Assembly (NCBI GenBank): GCA_964648505.1
Contig: CAZYMI010000003.1
Location: forward strand, 62,001-126,000
From: CAZYMI01 sp964648505
GTDB lineage: Bacteria; Pseudomonadota; Alphaproteobacteria; Micavibrionales; Micavibrionaceae
Length of the DNA stretch: 64,000 nt
Direction of reading: 5' to 3'
A model generated the notes under the pieces. That model made no database searches and had not been told where the DNA came from. It was given only the letters and a program-made list of their open reading frames with translations. A program made the position numbers and the translations under genes. Of this stretch, positions 43,720 to 51,996 are shown in pieces. The stretch's first letter is position 1; the number at the start of each line of letters is the position of its first letter.

Positions 43720-43778
43720 CTTATGCGCTTTCGCGCACCTTTTACTTATGCGCTTTCGCGCACGGGCGGCCACCTGTC
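43720..43778. repeat. Direct repeats of a small hairpin plus a duplicated tRNA-Ser end
   Basis: A 19-base unit containing the hairpin TGCGC-TTTC-GCGCA occurs at 43720-43738 and again at 43745-43763, a 25-base period. Directly after the second copy, CGGCCACCTGTC at 43767-43778 repeats the 12 bases at 43679-43690, the 5' end of tRNA-Ser, 88 bases away. The block sits just upstream of the tRNA gene in the transcription sense. It looks like the trace of a partial tandem duplication or of slippage; function is not evident. Confidence 0.75.
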
Positions 43779-43965
43779 TACATTAATAATTTTGCCAAAC
43801 AAACTAGAAATAATCACAACACATGTCTTGAAACACAGACAACTGACCACCTAGAAAAAGCCTAACAGGGCCAAACTGTTAGCAGCATATCTGAAAAATT
43901 TCAAGCCTTGGTAAAGAGCCATAAAAGACCTTCTTCTTAAGCTTGTTTACATGTAAAATATCAAT

Positions 43966-44358
43966 ATGAACAAGCATTTAGGCCTTATTTGTGTACTTGT
44001 ATTCCTGCCCACACTGGGCGTGGGTATTCATGATGGATACATAGCTTATATCACCAGCCAGCCTTTCCGATTAAGCGATATCGGTTATTTGATTGACCGT
44101 TATGCACCGGGAAACCTTTTGGCTTTTCAGGGACTGGTAGGAAAATCTATAATGGATTCAGTTTTTATACCTATTTTAAAATTATCTGCTCTGCCTAGTT
44201 TTGCCACTTTAGCAGGGTTATTCTACTTAAGTTTGTTTATCCTAAAATCACTAAAACGAGGGCCTTTTAGATATAAAGGTGATAATCCTATCCAAAATAA
44301 AGTTGAAAAAGATGCCAATAAGCCAGACTTTTTACGTTTTAGACGCCGCCAGAGCTGA
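43966..44358 (+). CDS. Hypothetical membrane protein
   Basis: The 130-residue protein has hydrophobic segments at about residues 4-20 and 76-96 and a basic, polar C-terminal tail. The first may be a signal anchor. No family is recognised. The end overlaps the convergent hydrolase gene by 20 bases. The N-terminal motif and the stop position look natural, but no strong ribosome-binding site is visible and coding status is moderately certain. Confidence 0.5.
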   Translation: MNKHLGLICVLVFLPTLGVGIHDGYIAYITSQPFRLSDIGYLIDRYAPGNLLAFQGLVGKSIMDSVFIPILKLSALPSFATLAGLFYLSLFILKSLKRGPFRYKGDNPIQNKVEKDANKPDFLRFRRRQS

Positions 44359-45097
44359 GATCTTCAATCATCGCACCCAATATTCCAAGATCACCAGAAC
44401 GTGACAGCCTGTGATCGCCATCATCAATAAAAATAATACGCGTATCACATAGCGGATATGACTGACGAATAAGAAGCGCTTTTTGCCAATCAACATCTTC
44501 ATCTTGCTGGCCATGCAAAAGTCGCAGCTTTGTTTTTAGAGTATTTTTCTTCCTCAAAACACAACATGTATCCCCATCATCAAGAAACGTACGAGTAATT
44601 TTATATGGCTGCGAAGAATAACCATTAGGAATAACAAAATAGTTACTCTGTGTTAGATCCTGATGATTTTTAGAAGTCATCTCAGCTCGAATATCAACGC
44701 TAAAATCAGGGGCGGCAGCAACACCTATCAGGCCGAATAATCTGTCTTCTAACTGTGGTGCGATTAAAAGCGATATCCAGCCCCCCATAGATGACCCAAT
44801 TAAAATTAAAGGGCCTGAAACGCATTTTTTAATAACGCAAAGAGCATCTTGCGCCCAAAGTGATATGGTTTGGTCTTCAAACAACCCGCCCGACATACCA
44901 TGGCCCGAATAATCAAAACGTAAATAAGGTTGCCCGCGTGATTGGCAATAATAGTCAAGCCACTGTGCCTTATTGCCCTCCATGTCCGATTTGAAGCCGC
45001 CAAGAAAAACAACGGTTGGAAGGGCAGTTTGCGCTAAAATGCTATGTTTAAAGGCTATATCGGGCCTATCTGGTCTTTTTAAAAATTGCACTGTCAT
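44339..45097 (-). CDS. Alpha/beta-hydrolase, ABHD10/palmitoyl-thioesterase-like
   Basis: The 252-residue protein has the alpha/beta-hydrolase elements TVVFLGGFKSDMEG (oxyanion turn), FDYSGHGMSGG, nucleophile elbow GSSMGGW, an Asp in LLHGQQDEDVDW and His in IDDGDHRLS. This pattern matches alphaproteobacterial relatives of mitochondrial ABHD10, an acyl-protein thioesterase. Substrate is inferred only from the family. It converges on the small membrane protein and diverges from the GT4 gene at 45139. Confidence 0.8.
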   Translation of the reverse strand: MTVQFLKRPDRPDIAFKHSILAQTALPTVVFLGGFKSDMEGNKAQWLDYYCQSRGQPYLRFDYSGHGMSGGLFEDQTISLWAQDALCVIKKCVSGPLILIGSSMGGWISLLIAPQLEDRLFGLIGVAAAPDFSVDIRAEMTSKNHQDLTQSNYFVIPNGYSSQPYKITRTFLDDGDTCCVLRKKNTLKTKLRLLHGQQDEDVDWQKALLIRQSYPLCDTRIIFIDDGDHRLSRSGDLGILGAMIEDLSSGGV

Positions 45098-45138
45098 GGC
45101 TTGTTTATAAAGCCGATGCCGCTTATTTTGAAGCCCTA

Positions 45139-46326
45139 ATGCAACAAAAATCGCCTGTCATTTTACAAATCATACCTTCACTTGGGCCCGGTGGCGCAGA
45201 ACAAGGCTGCATTGATGTGGCATCAGCTATTTGCAAAGCTGGCGGCACCGCGCTTGTTGTCTCTCATCAAGGTGCACGCATACATGAACTGACACGCGTA
45301 GGTGCAAAACATATTGATATGCCCATGCATTCAAAGAATATTTTTACTATGATTTTTAATATAAGGCGTATTCGCGCTCTTATTCGTGACTATAAAATCG
45401 ATATTGTTCATGTGAGATCCCGAGCACCCGCCTGGTCAGCTTTCATGGCTGTAAGGGGTACGCAAGCCCAGTTCATAACAACCTGCCATGCTCCTTACAA
45501 ATTTAAAAATCGTTTTAAAAAATTTTATAACAGCATCATGACAAAAGGTGCGCGTGTTATTGCTATATCAGATTTTGTCGCACACTACCTAAAAGCAAAT
45601 TATATGATTGATGAAAAGCTGATCAGAACTATTCAACGTGGAATACCGATTGAAAAATTTCATCCAGCAAACGTAACCCCTGAACGCATGATAAAACTTT
45701 CAAACACTTGGCGTATTCCTGAAGGTATGCATGTCATCATGCTGCCGGGACGTCTGACGCGATGGAAAGGGCATCATATCTTTATAGATGCGCTTTCCCA
45801 ACTAAACCGCACAGATGTTTTTGGTCTGATTATAGGGTCTGACCAGGGCCGAACTGATTATACAAAAGAGCTACACAACTTGATTACCGAAAAAAATCTC
45901 GATGGACGCGTACGCATTGTTGAGCACTGCGCTGATATGCCTGCGGCCTATATGCTGGCTGAAATTATTGTATCGGCTTCCATCGAACCAGAAGGATTTG
46001 GGCGCATCCCAGTCGAAGCACAAGCGATGGGAAGGTCTATTATTGCCACAGCCCATGGCGGCGCCCGCGAAACAATAACAGATGGAGAAACGGGCTGGCT
46101 TGTACCACCTTATAATCCAAAAGCGCTGGCTGATAAAATTCAAGATGTTTTAAATATGTCACAAGAAATAAAAGAGCATATTGCCTTACGTGCTATTGAA
46201 AACGCGTCTGTACGTTTTTCAAAAGATCGTATGACTGCCGATACACTGCGTGTCTATAATGAACTTCTTGTAGAAAAATTATTACATATACCTGACAACC
46301 CTCGTTCCTTTCAGTTTACGGCATGA
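45139..46326 (+). CDS. Glycosyltransferase family 4, probable LPS core or surface glycan
   Basis: The 395-residue GT-B enzyme has the acceptor domain start LQIIPSLGPGGAEQGCID (residues 9-26). The donor site follows: LPGRLTRWKGHHIFIDAL and the E-x7-E motif in EPEGFGRIPVEAQAMG. Its last codons overlap the GT9 gene start by four bases. The partnership with a heptosyltransferase-like gene points to LPS core assembly at the inner face of the inner membrane. Confidence 0.87.
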   Translation: MQQKSPVILQIIPSLGPGGAEQGCIDVASAICKAGGTALVVSHQGARIHELTRVGAKHIDMPMHSKNIFTMIFNIRRIRALIRDYKIDIVHVRSRAPAWSAFMAVRGTQAQFITTCHAPYKFKNRFKKFYNSIMTKGARVIAISDFVAHYLKANYMIDEKLIRTIQRGIPIEKFHPANVTPERMIKLSNTWRIPEGMHVIMLPGRLTRWKGHHIFIDALSQLNRTDVFGLIIGSDQGRTDYTKELHNLITEKNLDGRVRIVEHCADMPAAYMLAEIIVSASIEPEGFGRIPVEAQAMGRSIIATAHGGARETITDGETGWLVPPYNPKALADKIQDVLNMSQEIKEHIALRAIENASVRFSKDRMTADTLRVYNELLVEKLLHIPDNPRSFQFTA

Positions 46327-47258
46327 CACAAGAAAAAATTCTTGTTATTAAGCTTTCTGCGCTTGGTGATTTTATTCAAGCTCTTGGACCTATGGCAGCT
46401 ATCCGGAAGCACCATTCGTCTGCACATATTACCTTACTAACAACACCACCCTTTGTAAAAATGGGACAAGATTGCAGCTATTTTGATGATGTATGGGTTG
46501 ATAACCGCCCAAAATTCTATGATCTATTTGGCCTTTTAAAATTACGCAAAGGCCTGATCGGGGCTACTTTCTCAAGGGTTTACGATCTTCAGAATAATGA
46601 TCGAACACAGTTTTATTTATGGCTGATGACCCCTTGTCGTCCTCAGTGGGTTGGTGCAGCGTTTGGGGCATCTCATCGTAATGCTTCAAAATTACGCAAT
46701 GCTGGCAAGGCTTTTGATGGACATCGACAAACGCTTGAGATGGCGGGCTTGAAAGATGTTACGATTGATTCCCTTGAATGGATGAAAAGTGATATTTCTA
46801 AATTCAATCTAGAGTCTGATTTTATTCTAATTGTGCCTGGCTGTGCACCAAATCGCCTTGAAAAGCGCTGGCCTGCAGATTGTTATATTCAATTATGCCA
46901 TAAGCTGAAATCAAAAAATAAAACGCCTGTCCTTATTGGTACCCACGCTGAAAAAGATATCATCGATCAAATTAGCGTTGCCTGCCCATTTGCAAAAAAC
47001 CTTACAGGCCAAACTAATCTTTACGATATTGCTGCACTGGGCCACGCAGCAGCAGGCGCAATTGGAAATGACACAGGGCCTATGCATCTTTTATCTGTGA
47101 CAGGATGCAAAACTTTAATGATTTTTTCAACCGGGTATGGAAGTAACCCACAAAAACATGGGCCACTTGGCGCTAATTCAAAATGCATAAGTGCAAAAAA
47201 TATTGATTCTATAACGGCAGATCAGGTAGTAGATGAATTTTTCTGCGTTTCAATATAA
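46323..47258 (+). CDS. Glycosyltransferase family 9 (heptosyltransferase-like)
   Basis: The 311-residue protein begins ILVIKLSALGDFIQALGPM, the GT9 acceptor-domain signature. The ADP-heptose-site motif GNDTGPMHLLSVTGCKT follows near residue 252. GT9 enzymes add heptose to the LPS inner core, and gmhA at 16.1 kb supplies the precursor pathway. Overlap with the GT4 gene upstream (four bases) shows an operon. The 3' end overlaps the convergent ArsR-type gene by 37 bases. Confidence 0.88.
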   Translation: MTQEKILVIKLSALGDFIQALGPMAAIRKHHSSAHITLLTTPPFVKMGQDCSYFDDVWVDNRPKFYDLFGLLKLRKGLIGATFSRVYDLQNNDRTQFYLWLMTPCRPQWVGAAFGASHRNASKLRNAGKAFDGHRQTLEMAGLKDVTIDSLEWMKSDISKFNLESDFILIVPGCAPNRLEKRWPADCYIQLCHKLKSKNKTPVLIGTHAEKDIIDQISVACPFAKNLTGQTNLYDIAALGHAAAGAIGNDTGPMHLLSVTGCKTLMIFSTGYGSNPQKHGPLGANSKCISAKNIDSITADQVVDEFFCVSI

Positions 47259-47551
47259 TCCATGCAATAAATGTTATAAATTGCTTCCATCATTTTTTTT
47301 GCCTTCTCGCATTCGATGGAATAATAAATTGTTTGCGCATCACGCCTTGTTTTCACAGTACCTTCGCGCCGCAGCCTTGCCAGATGCTGTGATAAAGCAG
47401 ATTGTGATAACCCTACAATTTCTTCTAAATCGCCTACGCTCATTTCTTTGCGCCATATCGCGCACAAAATATGCAAACGCTTGTCATTGGCAAGCGTTTT
47501 CATAAGGCTCACAACTTCAGTGCAGTTTTTTTGAACTTCTTCCGGATCCAA
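47222..47551 (-). CDS. ArsR/SmtB-family winged-helix regulator
   Basis: The 109-residue protein has the ArsR helix-turn-helix LANDKRLHILCAIW and GLSQSALSQHLARLRREG (recognition helix near residues 50-60). The metal-sensor motif ELCVCDL of arsenic and cadmium regulators is replaced by EMSVGDLEE, so it is not that sensor type. Scattered cysteines (residues 10 and 29 and two near the C-terminus) leave a redox or sulfide-type sensor possible. The C-terminal tail overlaps the GT9 gene by 37 bases. No target gene is adjacent on its strand. Confidence 0.82.
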   Translation of the reverse strand: MDPEEVQKNCTEVVSLMKTLANDKRLHILCAIWRKEMSVGDLEEIVGLSQSALSQHLARLRREGTVKTRRDAQTIYYSIECEKAKKMMEAIYNIYCMDYIETQKNSSTT

Positions 47552-47689
47552 CTTACAAACCTAAAAAAATTATGTAGATCCCCCCTCGGGACCAGAACAG
47601 TGAAGAAGCATACAAGATATTTTCTCGCAACTATGTATCTTCACTTCATGCATAATTATATCACAAAGGAAATTAAAAGTAATTATATT

Positions 47690-48490
47690 TCAATTTGTGA
47701 ACGATTTTTTTGCCGGAGCGCGACGAAGTAATAGTTGTCGTAAATATTGAGGCAGTGCAGCAATAATACAAACCAGAACGAACATTCGTTTGGGAAAAAC
47801 AATCAAAGCTTTTTTTTGTGATAGCCCTTTTGAAATAATGTGTGCCGCCTTTTCAGCAGATAACATAAATGGCATATAATAATCATTCACATCCGTCATC
47901 GGGGTTTTTATAAAACCAGGGCAAACAACACTCACACCTATACCTTTGGATAGGAGCTGGCTTCCTAAAGCTTCCCCATAAAGTCGCAAAGCCGCTTTTG
48001 AAGCGCTGTATGCAGGAGCGCCGGGTAAAGCTAAAAAAGAAGCCATAGAGGCAACAAGAGCGATCTGCCCGTGCCCGCGTCTAACCATACCCGTTAAAAC
48101 AGGATCAATTGTTATAAGTGCGCCTGTTAGATTGGTTTCAAAAATTTGATATGCCTGCGCTATTGCCTCAAACCCTTCAATTCCAGCGCTACCTGCAGAA
48201 ATACCCGCATTCACGATCAATAAATCAATATGAAACCTATGATCGAGACCCTGTGCCCAATGAAAAAACACATCGCGGGCGCGAATATCGATAAGAGCTG
48301 TGTGAACGGTTGAGCCAAGGTCTTCACATTCCTGCGCCACCTTTGAAAGCCTTTCGGCATCTCGCCCCTGAAGACACAAAACAACCCCGGGCTTAGCATA
48401 ATATCTTGCCAAAGCGGCCCCCAGGCCACTTGAAGCCCCTGTAATCATCACTGTTTTTGGGGATTTTATCACGCTAAACCCTTCAATCAT
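47690..48490 (-). CDS. Short-chain dehydrogenase/reductase
   Basis: The 266-residue classical SDR has the NAD(P) motif TGASSGLGAALARYY (residues 17-31), NAG in LIVNAGISAG, and the catalytic Ser-Tyr-Lys in VASMASF and YSASKAAL. The C-terminal segment after residue 225 is hydrophobic then basic (LVCIIAALPQYLRQLLLRR), suggesting membrane association as in some lipid-acting SDRs. Substrate is unknown. It is divergent from serA, with 54 bases between the starts. Confidence 0.85.
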   Translation of the reverse strand: MIEGFSVIKSPKTVMITGASSGLGAALARYYAKPGVVLCLQGRDAERLSKVAQECEDLGSTVHTALIDIRARDVFFHWAQGLDHRFHIDLLIVNAGISAGSAGIEGFEAIAQAYQIFETNLTGALITIDPVLTGMVRRGHGQIALVASMASFLALPGAPAYSASKAALRLYGEALGSQLLSKGIGVSVVCPGFIKTPMTDVNDYYMPFMLSAEKAAHIISKGLSQKKALIVFPKRMFVLVCIIAALPQYLRQLLLRRAPAKKSFTN

Positions 48491-48544
48491 CTTTTCTGCA
48501 CTGCAAAAAACTGCTAATTCGGATCATCAACAAAAAGGATGGTC

Positions 48545-50119
48545 ATGGTCAAGGTTCTCATTGCAGATAAAATGGATGCGCTGGCAGAAAAAATATTCAA
48601 ATCCCGTGATATTGAGGTAGATATTAAGCCCGGCCTAACCCCTGATGAGCTAAAAGCGGCGATTCCAAACTATGACGGAGTTGCCGTCAGATCATCTGCC
48701 AAAATAAACGCACAATGCCTTGAAAACCCTGGGCGCCTTAAGGTGATCGGGCGGGCAGGAATAGGTGTTGATACAATCGATGTCAAAGCCGCAACAGCTG
48801 CAGGCGTTGTTGTGATGAATACGCCTTTTGGAAATTCGATCACAACAGCAGAGCATGCGCTCGCTATGATGATGGCGCTCGCACGGCAAATCCCACAGGC
48901 GAATGCTTCAACCCATGCAGGCAAATGGGAAAAAAGCGGCTTTTTGGGCGTGGAACTTTACGGCAAAACTATCGGTATTATCGGATGCGGTAATATCGGC
49001 TCAATTGTCGCCTCGCGCGCGCGCGGGCTTGAGATGACCGTTATTGCCTTTGATCCTTTCCTGACCAATGAACGCGCCCTTGAAATAGGAGTTGAAAAAG
49101 TCGATCTGGATACATTATTTGCCCGGGCTGATTTTATAACACTGCACACCCCTCTTACAGATCAGACGCGCAATATTATTGATGCTGCTGCTTTAAAGAA
49201 ATGCAAGAAAGGCGTGCGTATTGTTAATTGCGCGCGGGGTGGACTGATTGTTGAAAAAGACCTCAAAGAAGCTCTTGATAGTGGGCAGGTCGCAGGTGCA
49301 GCCTTAGACGTTTTTGAAGTGGAACCCGCCAAAGATAATATTTTATTTAATAACCCGAACGTAATCTGCACGCCCCATCTGGGCGCTTCCACATCTGAAG
49401 CACAGGTGAATGTGGCAATACAAGTGGCAGAACAGATGTCTGATTTTCTTTTAGCTGGATCTATATCAAATGCTGTCAATATGCCCTCTATTTCAGCAGA
49501 AGACGCTCCCAGGCTTAAACCTTATATGGGGCTTGCTACCCAGCTGGGAAGTTTTTTAGGACAGATAACGACAATCAGCATCGACCGCCTGGATATCGAA
49601 TATCAGGGCAAGGTATCCAAGCTGAATATCCGTCCGCTAACGGCGTGCATTTTGTCAGCCTTACTTGGGGTAAACTCTGACTCCGTCAACATGGTCAACG
49701 CGCCAGAGATTGCAAAAGCGCGTAAAATGGCTGTGGCAGAAATTAAAATAGATGAGTGCGACTTGCAAACCGCAATTAAGCTCATTGCACACACAAAGAA
49801 TGGCACAACATCTTTGACAGGAACGCTGTTTGCAAACGCACAAGGCCGTATCATAAATATTGATGGTGTTCCAATTGAAGCAGCACTAACCCCAAATATT
49901 CTATTTATCCGCAACGATGATAAACCCGGTATGATTGGCGGACTTGGCACTTTGTTAGGACAAGCAAAAATCAATATTGCCGATTTCCGACTTGGCCGCG
50001 TCGCTGAAGGCGGGGTTGCGGTTTCACTTGTTTCTATCGATCAACCTATACCCGATGACGTTTTTGAAAAAATATCTGCTTTAGGCCAGATCAATACAGT
50101 GAAGCGTTTGTCTTTTTAA
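48545..50119 (+). CDS. serA: D-3-phosphoglycerate dehydrogenase
   Basis: SerA oxidizes 3-phosphoglycerate to 3-phosphohydroxypyruvate, the first step of serine synthesis. The 524-residue long form has the NAD motif IGIIGCGNIGSIVASRA (near residue 142) and the catalytic Arg, Glu and His regions (NCARGGLIVE, FEVEPA, TPHLGAST). An intervening domain and a C-terminal ACT domain (IRNDDKPGMIGGLG) for serine feedback complete it. ATG 48545 has AAGG six bases upstream; the ATG at 48539 overlaps that site. A stem-loop at 50120-50137 (AAAGGCC/GGCCTTT) directly after the stop lacks a proper T run. Confidence 0.94.
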   Translation: MVKVLIADKMDALAEKIFKSRDIEVDIKPGLTPDELKAAIPNYDGVAVRSSAKINAQCLENPGRLKVIGRAGIGVDTIDVKAATAAGVVVMNTPFGNSITTAEHALAMMMALARQIPQANASTHAGKWEKSGFLGVELYGKTIGIIGCGNIGSIVASRARGLEMTVIAFDPFLTNERALEIGVEKVDLDTLFARADFITLHTPLTDQTRNIIDAAALKKCKKGVRIVNCARGGLIVEKDLKEALDSGQVAGAALDVFEVEPAKDNILFNNPNVICTPHLGASTSEAQVNVAIQVAEQMSDFLLAGSISNAVNMPSISAEDAPRLKPYMGLATQLGSFLGQITTISIDRLDIEYQGKVSKLNIRPLTACILSALLGVNSDSVNMVNAPEIAKARKMAVAEIKIDECDLQTAIKLIAHTKNGTTSLTGTLFANAQGRIINIDGVPIEAALTPNILFIRNDDKPGMIGGLGTLLGQAKINIADFRLGRVAEGGVAVSLVSIDQPIPDDVFEKISALGQINTVKRLSF

Positions 50120-50258
50120 AAAGGCCTGATGGCCTTTCAAAGGGCAATGACAAATTTACCCCGTTGAGTTATACTGAATAGACAAACATATCAAAGGGTT
50201 ATGTGCACTGCACCATAGGGTTTTGCCATAAGCTCGCAGTGCTTGTTGGGGGATGTTG

Positions 50259-51938
50259 ATGCAAGAAAAAATATCAAAGCCATGGATCTCAAGCTATCCC
50301 GATGGCGTTCAATGGGATAGCCCCATGCGATCACGCCCGATCTATGACATGATGCGGGAAACACGCGAAAAGTTTCCTCATCATCCTGCTTTTGATTTTC
50401 TTGGAAAAAAATGGACTTGGGCGCAGATAGACGATCAAGTTGGCCGATTTGCCAAAGGGCTTCAGCTTAACGGCGTAAAAAAAGGAATGCGGGTTGGTAT
50501 TTTTTTGCCCAACACGCCTTACTACGTTATTGCTTATTACGCACTGGCACGTATAGGCGCAGTAATCGTTAATTTTAATCCCCTTTATGCGGAACGCGAA
50601 CTCAAACATCAAATTATTGATTCTGGATGCGAGATGATGGTTCTTGCAGATCTAAAAATGCTGTATGAAAAAATGATCAAGATGCTTGACCAGACAGATC
50701 TCAAAAAATTAATCATATGCCCCTTCCCTGACATTCTGCCTTTCCCAAAAAATATTCTTTTTAAACTTTTTAAAAGTAAAGATTTATCGGATATCCCTTA
50801 CGATCTGCATCACATCCATTTAGCAGATCTTTTGAATAATGATGGCAAACCCGATAGCGTCCCTGTTCATGATGATGATTTGGCCTTGTTACAATACACA
50901 GGCGGCACAACTGGCACCCCAAAAGGTGCCATGTTAAGCCATAAAAACATTGTATCGAACACTGAGCAGGCAATTTTATGGTTTTCAAATTCTAAACCTG
51001 GCGAAGAAAAAATGCTTGGCGTCATCCCTTTCTTTCATGTCTTTGCCATGACGGCTGTTATGAATTTCTCTGTACGCCTTGGGTTTGAAATTGTTGCTTT
51101 GCCACGCTTTGAACTGGAAGCGACGTTAAAATTAATTGATAAAAAAAAGCCCCAGCTTTTTATGGGCGTTCCTGCTATTTTCAATGCTATTAACAACCAT
51201 CCAAAATTAAAAAACTTTGACCTATCATCTTTACGTTACTGTATTTCGGGCGGCGCTCCACTTCCTGTGGAGGTGAAGAAATCATTTGAACGCAATACAG
51301 GTTGCGTTGTTGTAGAAGGATATGGCTTAACCGAAGCATCCCCTATTGTTTGCGTTAATCCGTTAAATGGTCGCGTGAGAGATGCATCAATTGGTTTACC
51401 ATTACCGGGAACAAGTGTTGAGATTATAAATGCGGAAGACAAAATAACACCTATGCCTTCTGGCGAAAGCGGGGAGTTATGCGTTCGTGGTCCGCAAGTT
51501 ATGCAAGGATACTGGAACAAGCCTGAAGAAACAGCCAATGTTCTAAAAGGTGGCCTTTTGTATACGGGTGATGTTGCCATCATGGATAAAGATGGCTTTG
51601 TTTATATCGTTGACCGGATCAAGGATATGATTATTACCAACGGCTACAAAGTGTATCCGCGTAATGTTGAAGAAGCGATATACTCACACCCCGACACAGA
51701 AGAATGTATTGTTGCAGGAATCCCCGATACCGATCGAGGTGAAATCGTTAAAGCTTGGATTAAGATGAAACCCGGGCGTGAAATATCAGCCGAATTTTTG
51801 AAAAACTGGTTACAAGATAAGCTTTCACCTATGGAGTTACCAAAAGTTATTGAATTCCGTGATCGTCCGCTACCAAAGACAATGATCGGCAAGTTATCGC
51901 GCAAAGACGTTCTGGCAGAAGAATTCTTTCATAAATAA
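50259..51938 (+). CDS. fadD: Long-chain fatty-acid-CoA ligase (FadD-like)
   Basis: This 559-residue ANL-superfamily enzyme activates fatty acids to acyl-CoA through an acyl-adenylate. The P-loop YTGGTTGTPKGAM (near residue 212), VEGYGLTEASP, YTGDVAIMDKDGFVYIVDR and the C-terminal catalytic lysine region LPKTMIGKLSR match FadD. The ATG at 50259 lies six bases after a GGGGG run; the ATG at 50253 would abut it. It is apparently monocistronic. No other beta-oxidation gene is nearby. Confidence 0.9.
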   Translation: MQEKISKPWISSYPDGVQWDSPMRSRPIYDMMRETREKFPHHPAFDFLGKKWTWAQIDDQVGRFAKGLQLNGVKKGMRVGIFLPNTPYYVIAYYALARIGAVIVNFNPLYAERELKHQIIDSGCEMMVLADLKMLYEKMIKMLDQTDLKKLIICPFPDILPFPKNILFKLFKSKDLSDIPYDLHHIHLADLLNNDGKPDSVPVHDDDLALLQYTGGTTGTPKGAMLSHKNIVSNTEQAILWFSNSKPGEEKMLGVIPFFHVFAMTAVMNFSVRLGFEIVALPRFELEATLKLIDKKKPQLFMGVPAIFNAINNHPKLKNFDLSSLRYCISGGAPLPVEVKKSFERNTGCVVVEGYGLTEASPIVCVNPLNGRVRDASIGLPLPGTSVEIINAEDKITPMPSGESGELCVRGPQVMQGYWNKPEETANVLKGGLLYTGDVAIMDKDGFVYIVDRIKDMIITNGYKVYPRNVEEAIYSHPDTEECIVAGIPDTDRGEIVKAWIKMKPGREISAEFLKNWLQDKLSPMELPKVIEFRDRPLPKTMIGKLSRKDVLAEEFFHK

Positions 51939-51996
51939 AATAGATTTTTTGTAGACGTGGCTGGGCAGAACAGGTTTGTTTCGTTACACTGTTTTC

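Noticed and set aside
43720..43763. Possible CRISPR-like array
   Set aside because: Only two 19-base units separated by six bases; spacers are too short and no cas gene is present.
43602..43778. Integrative element attachment site at tRNA-Ser
   Set aside because: The repeated segment is the tRNA 5' end, not the 3' end used by most integrases, and no integrase gene is nearby.
43601..43786. 60-codon open frame across the tRNA-Ser gene
   Set aside because: It reads through the tRNA and the hairpin repeats; the same holds for the upstream extension of the GNAT frame to 43650.
49603..49974. 123-codon frame antisense to serA
   Set aside because: It is a shadow of the serA ACT-domain region with no signal or domain.
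50120..50137. Rho-independent terminator of serA
   Set aside because: The AAAGGCC/GGCCTTT stem lacks a T run and abuts the stop codon; noted under serA only.
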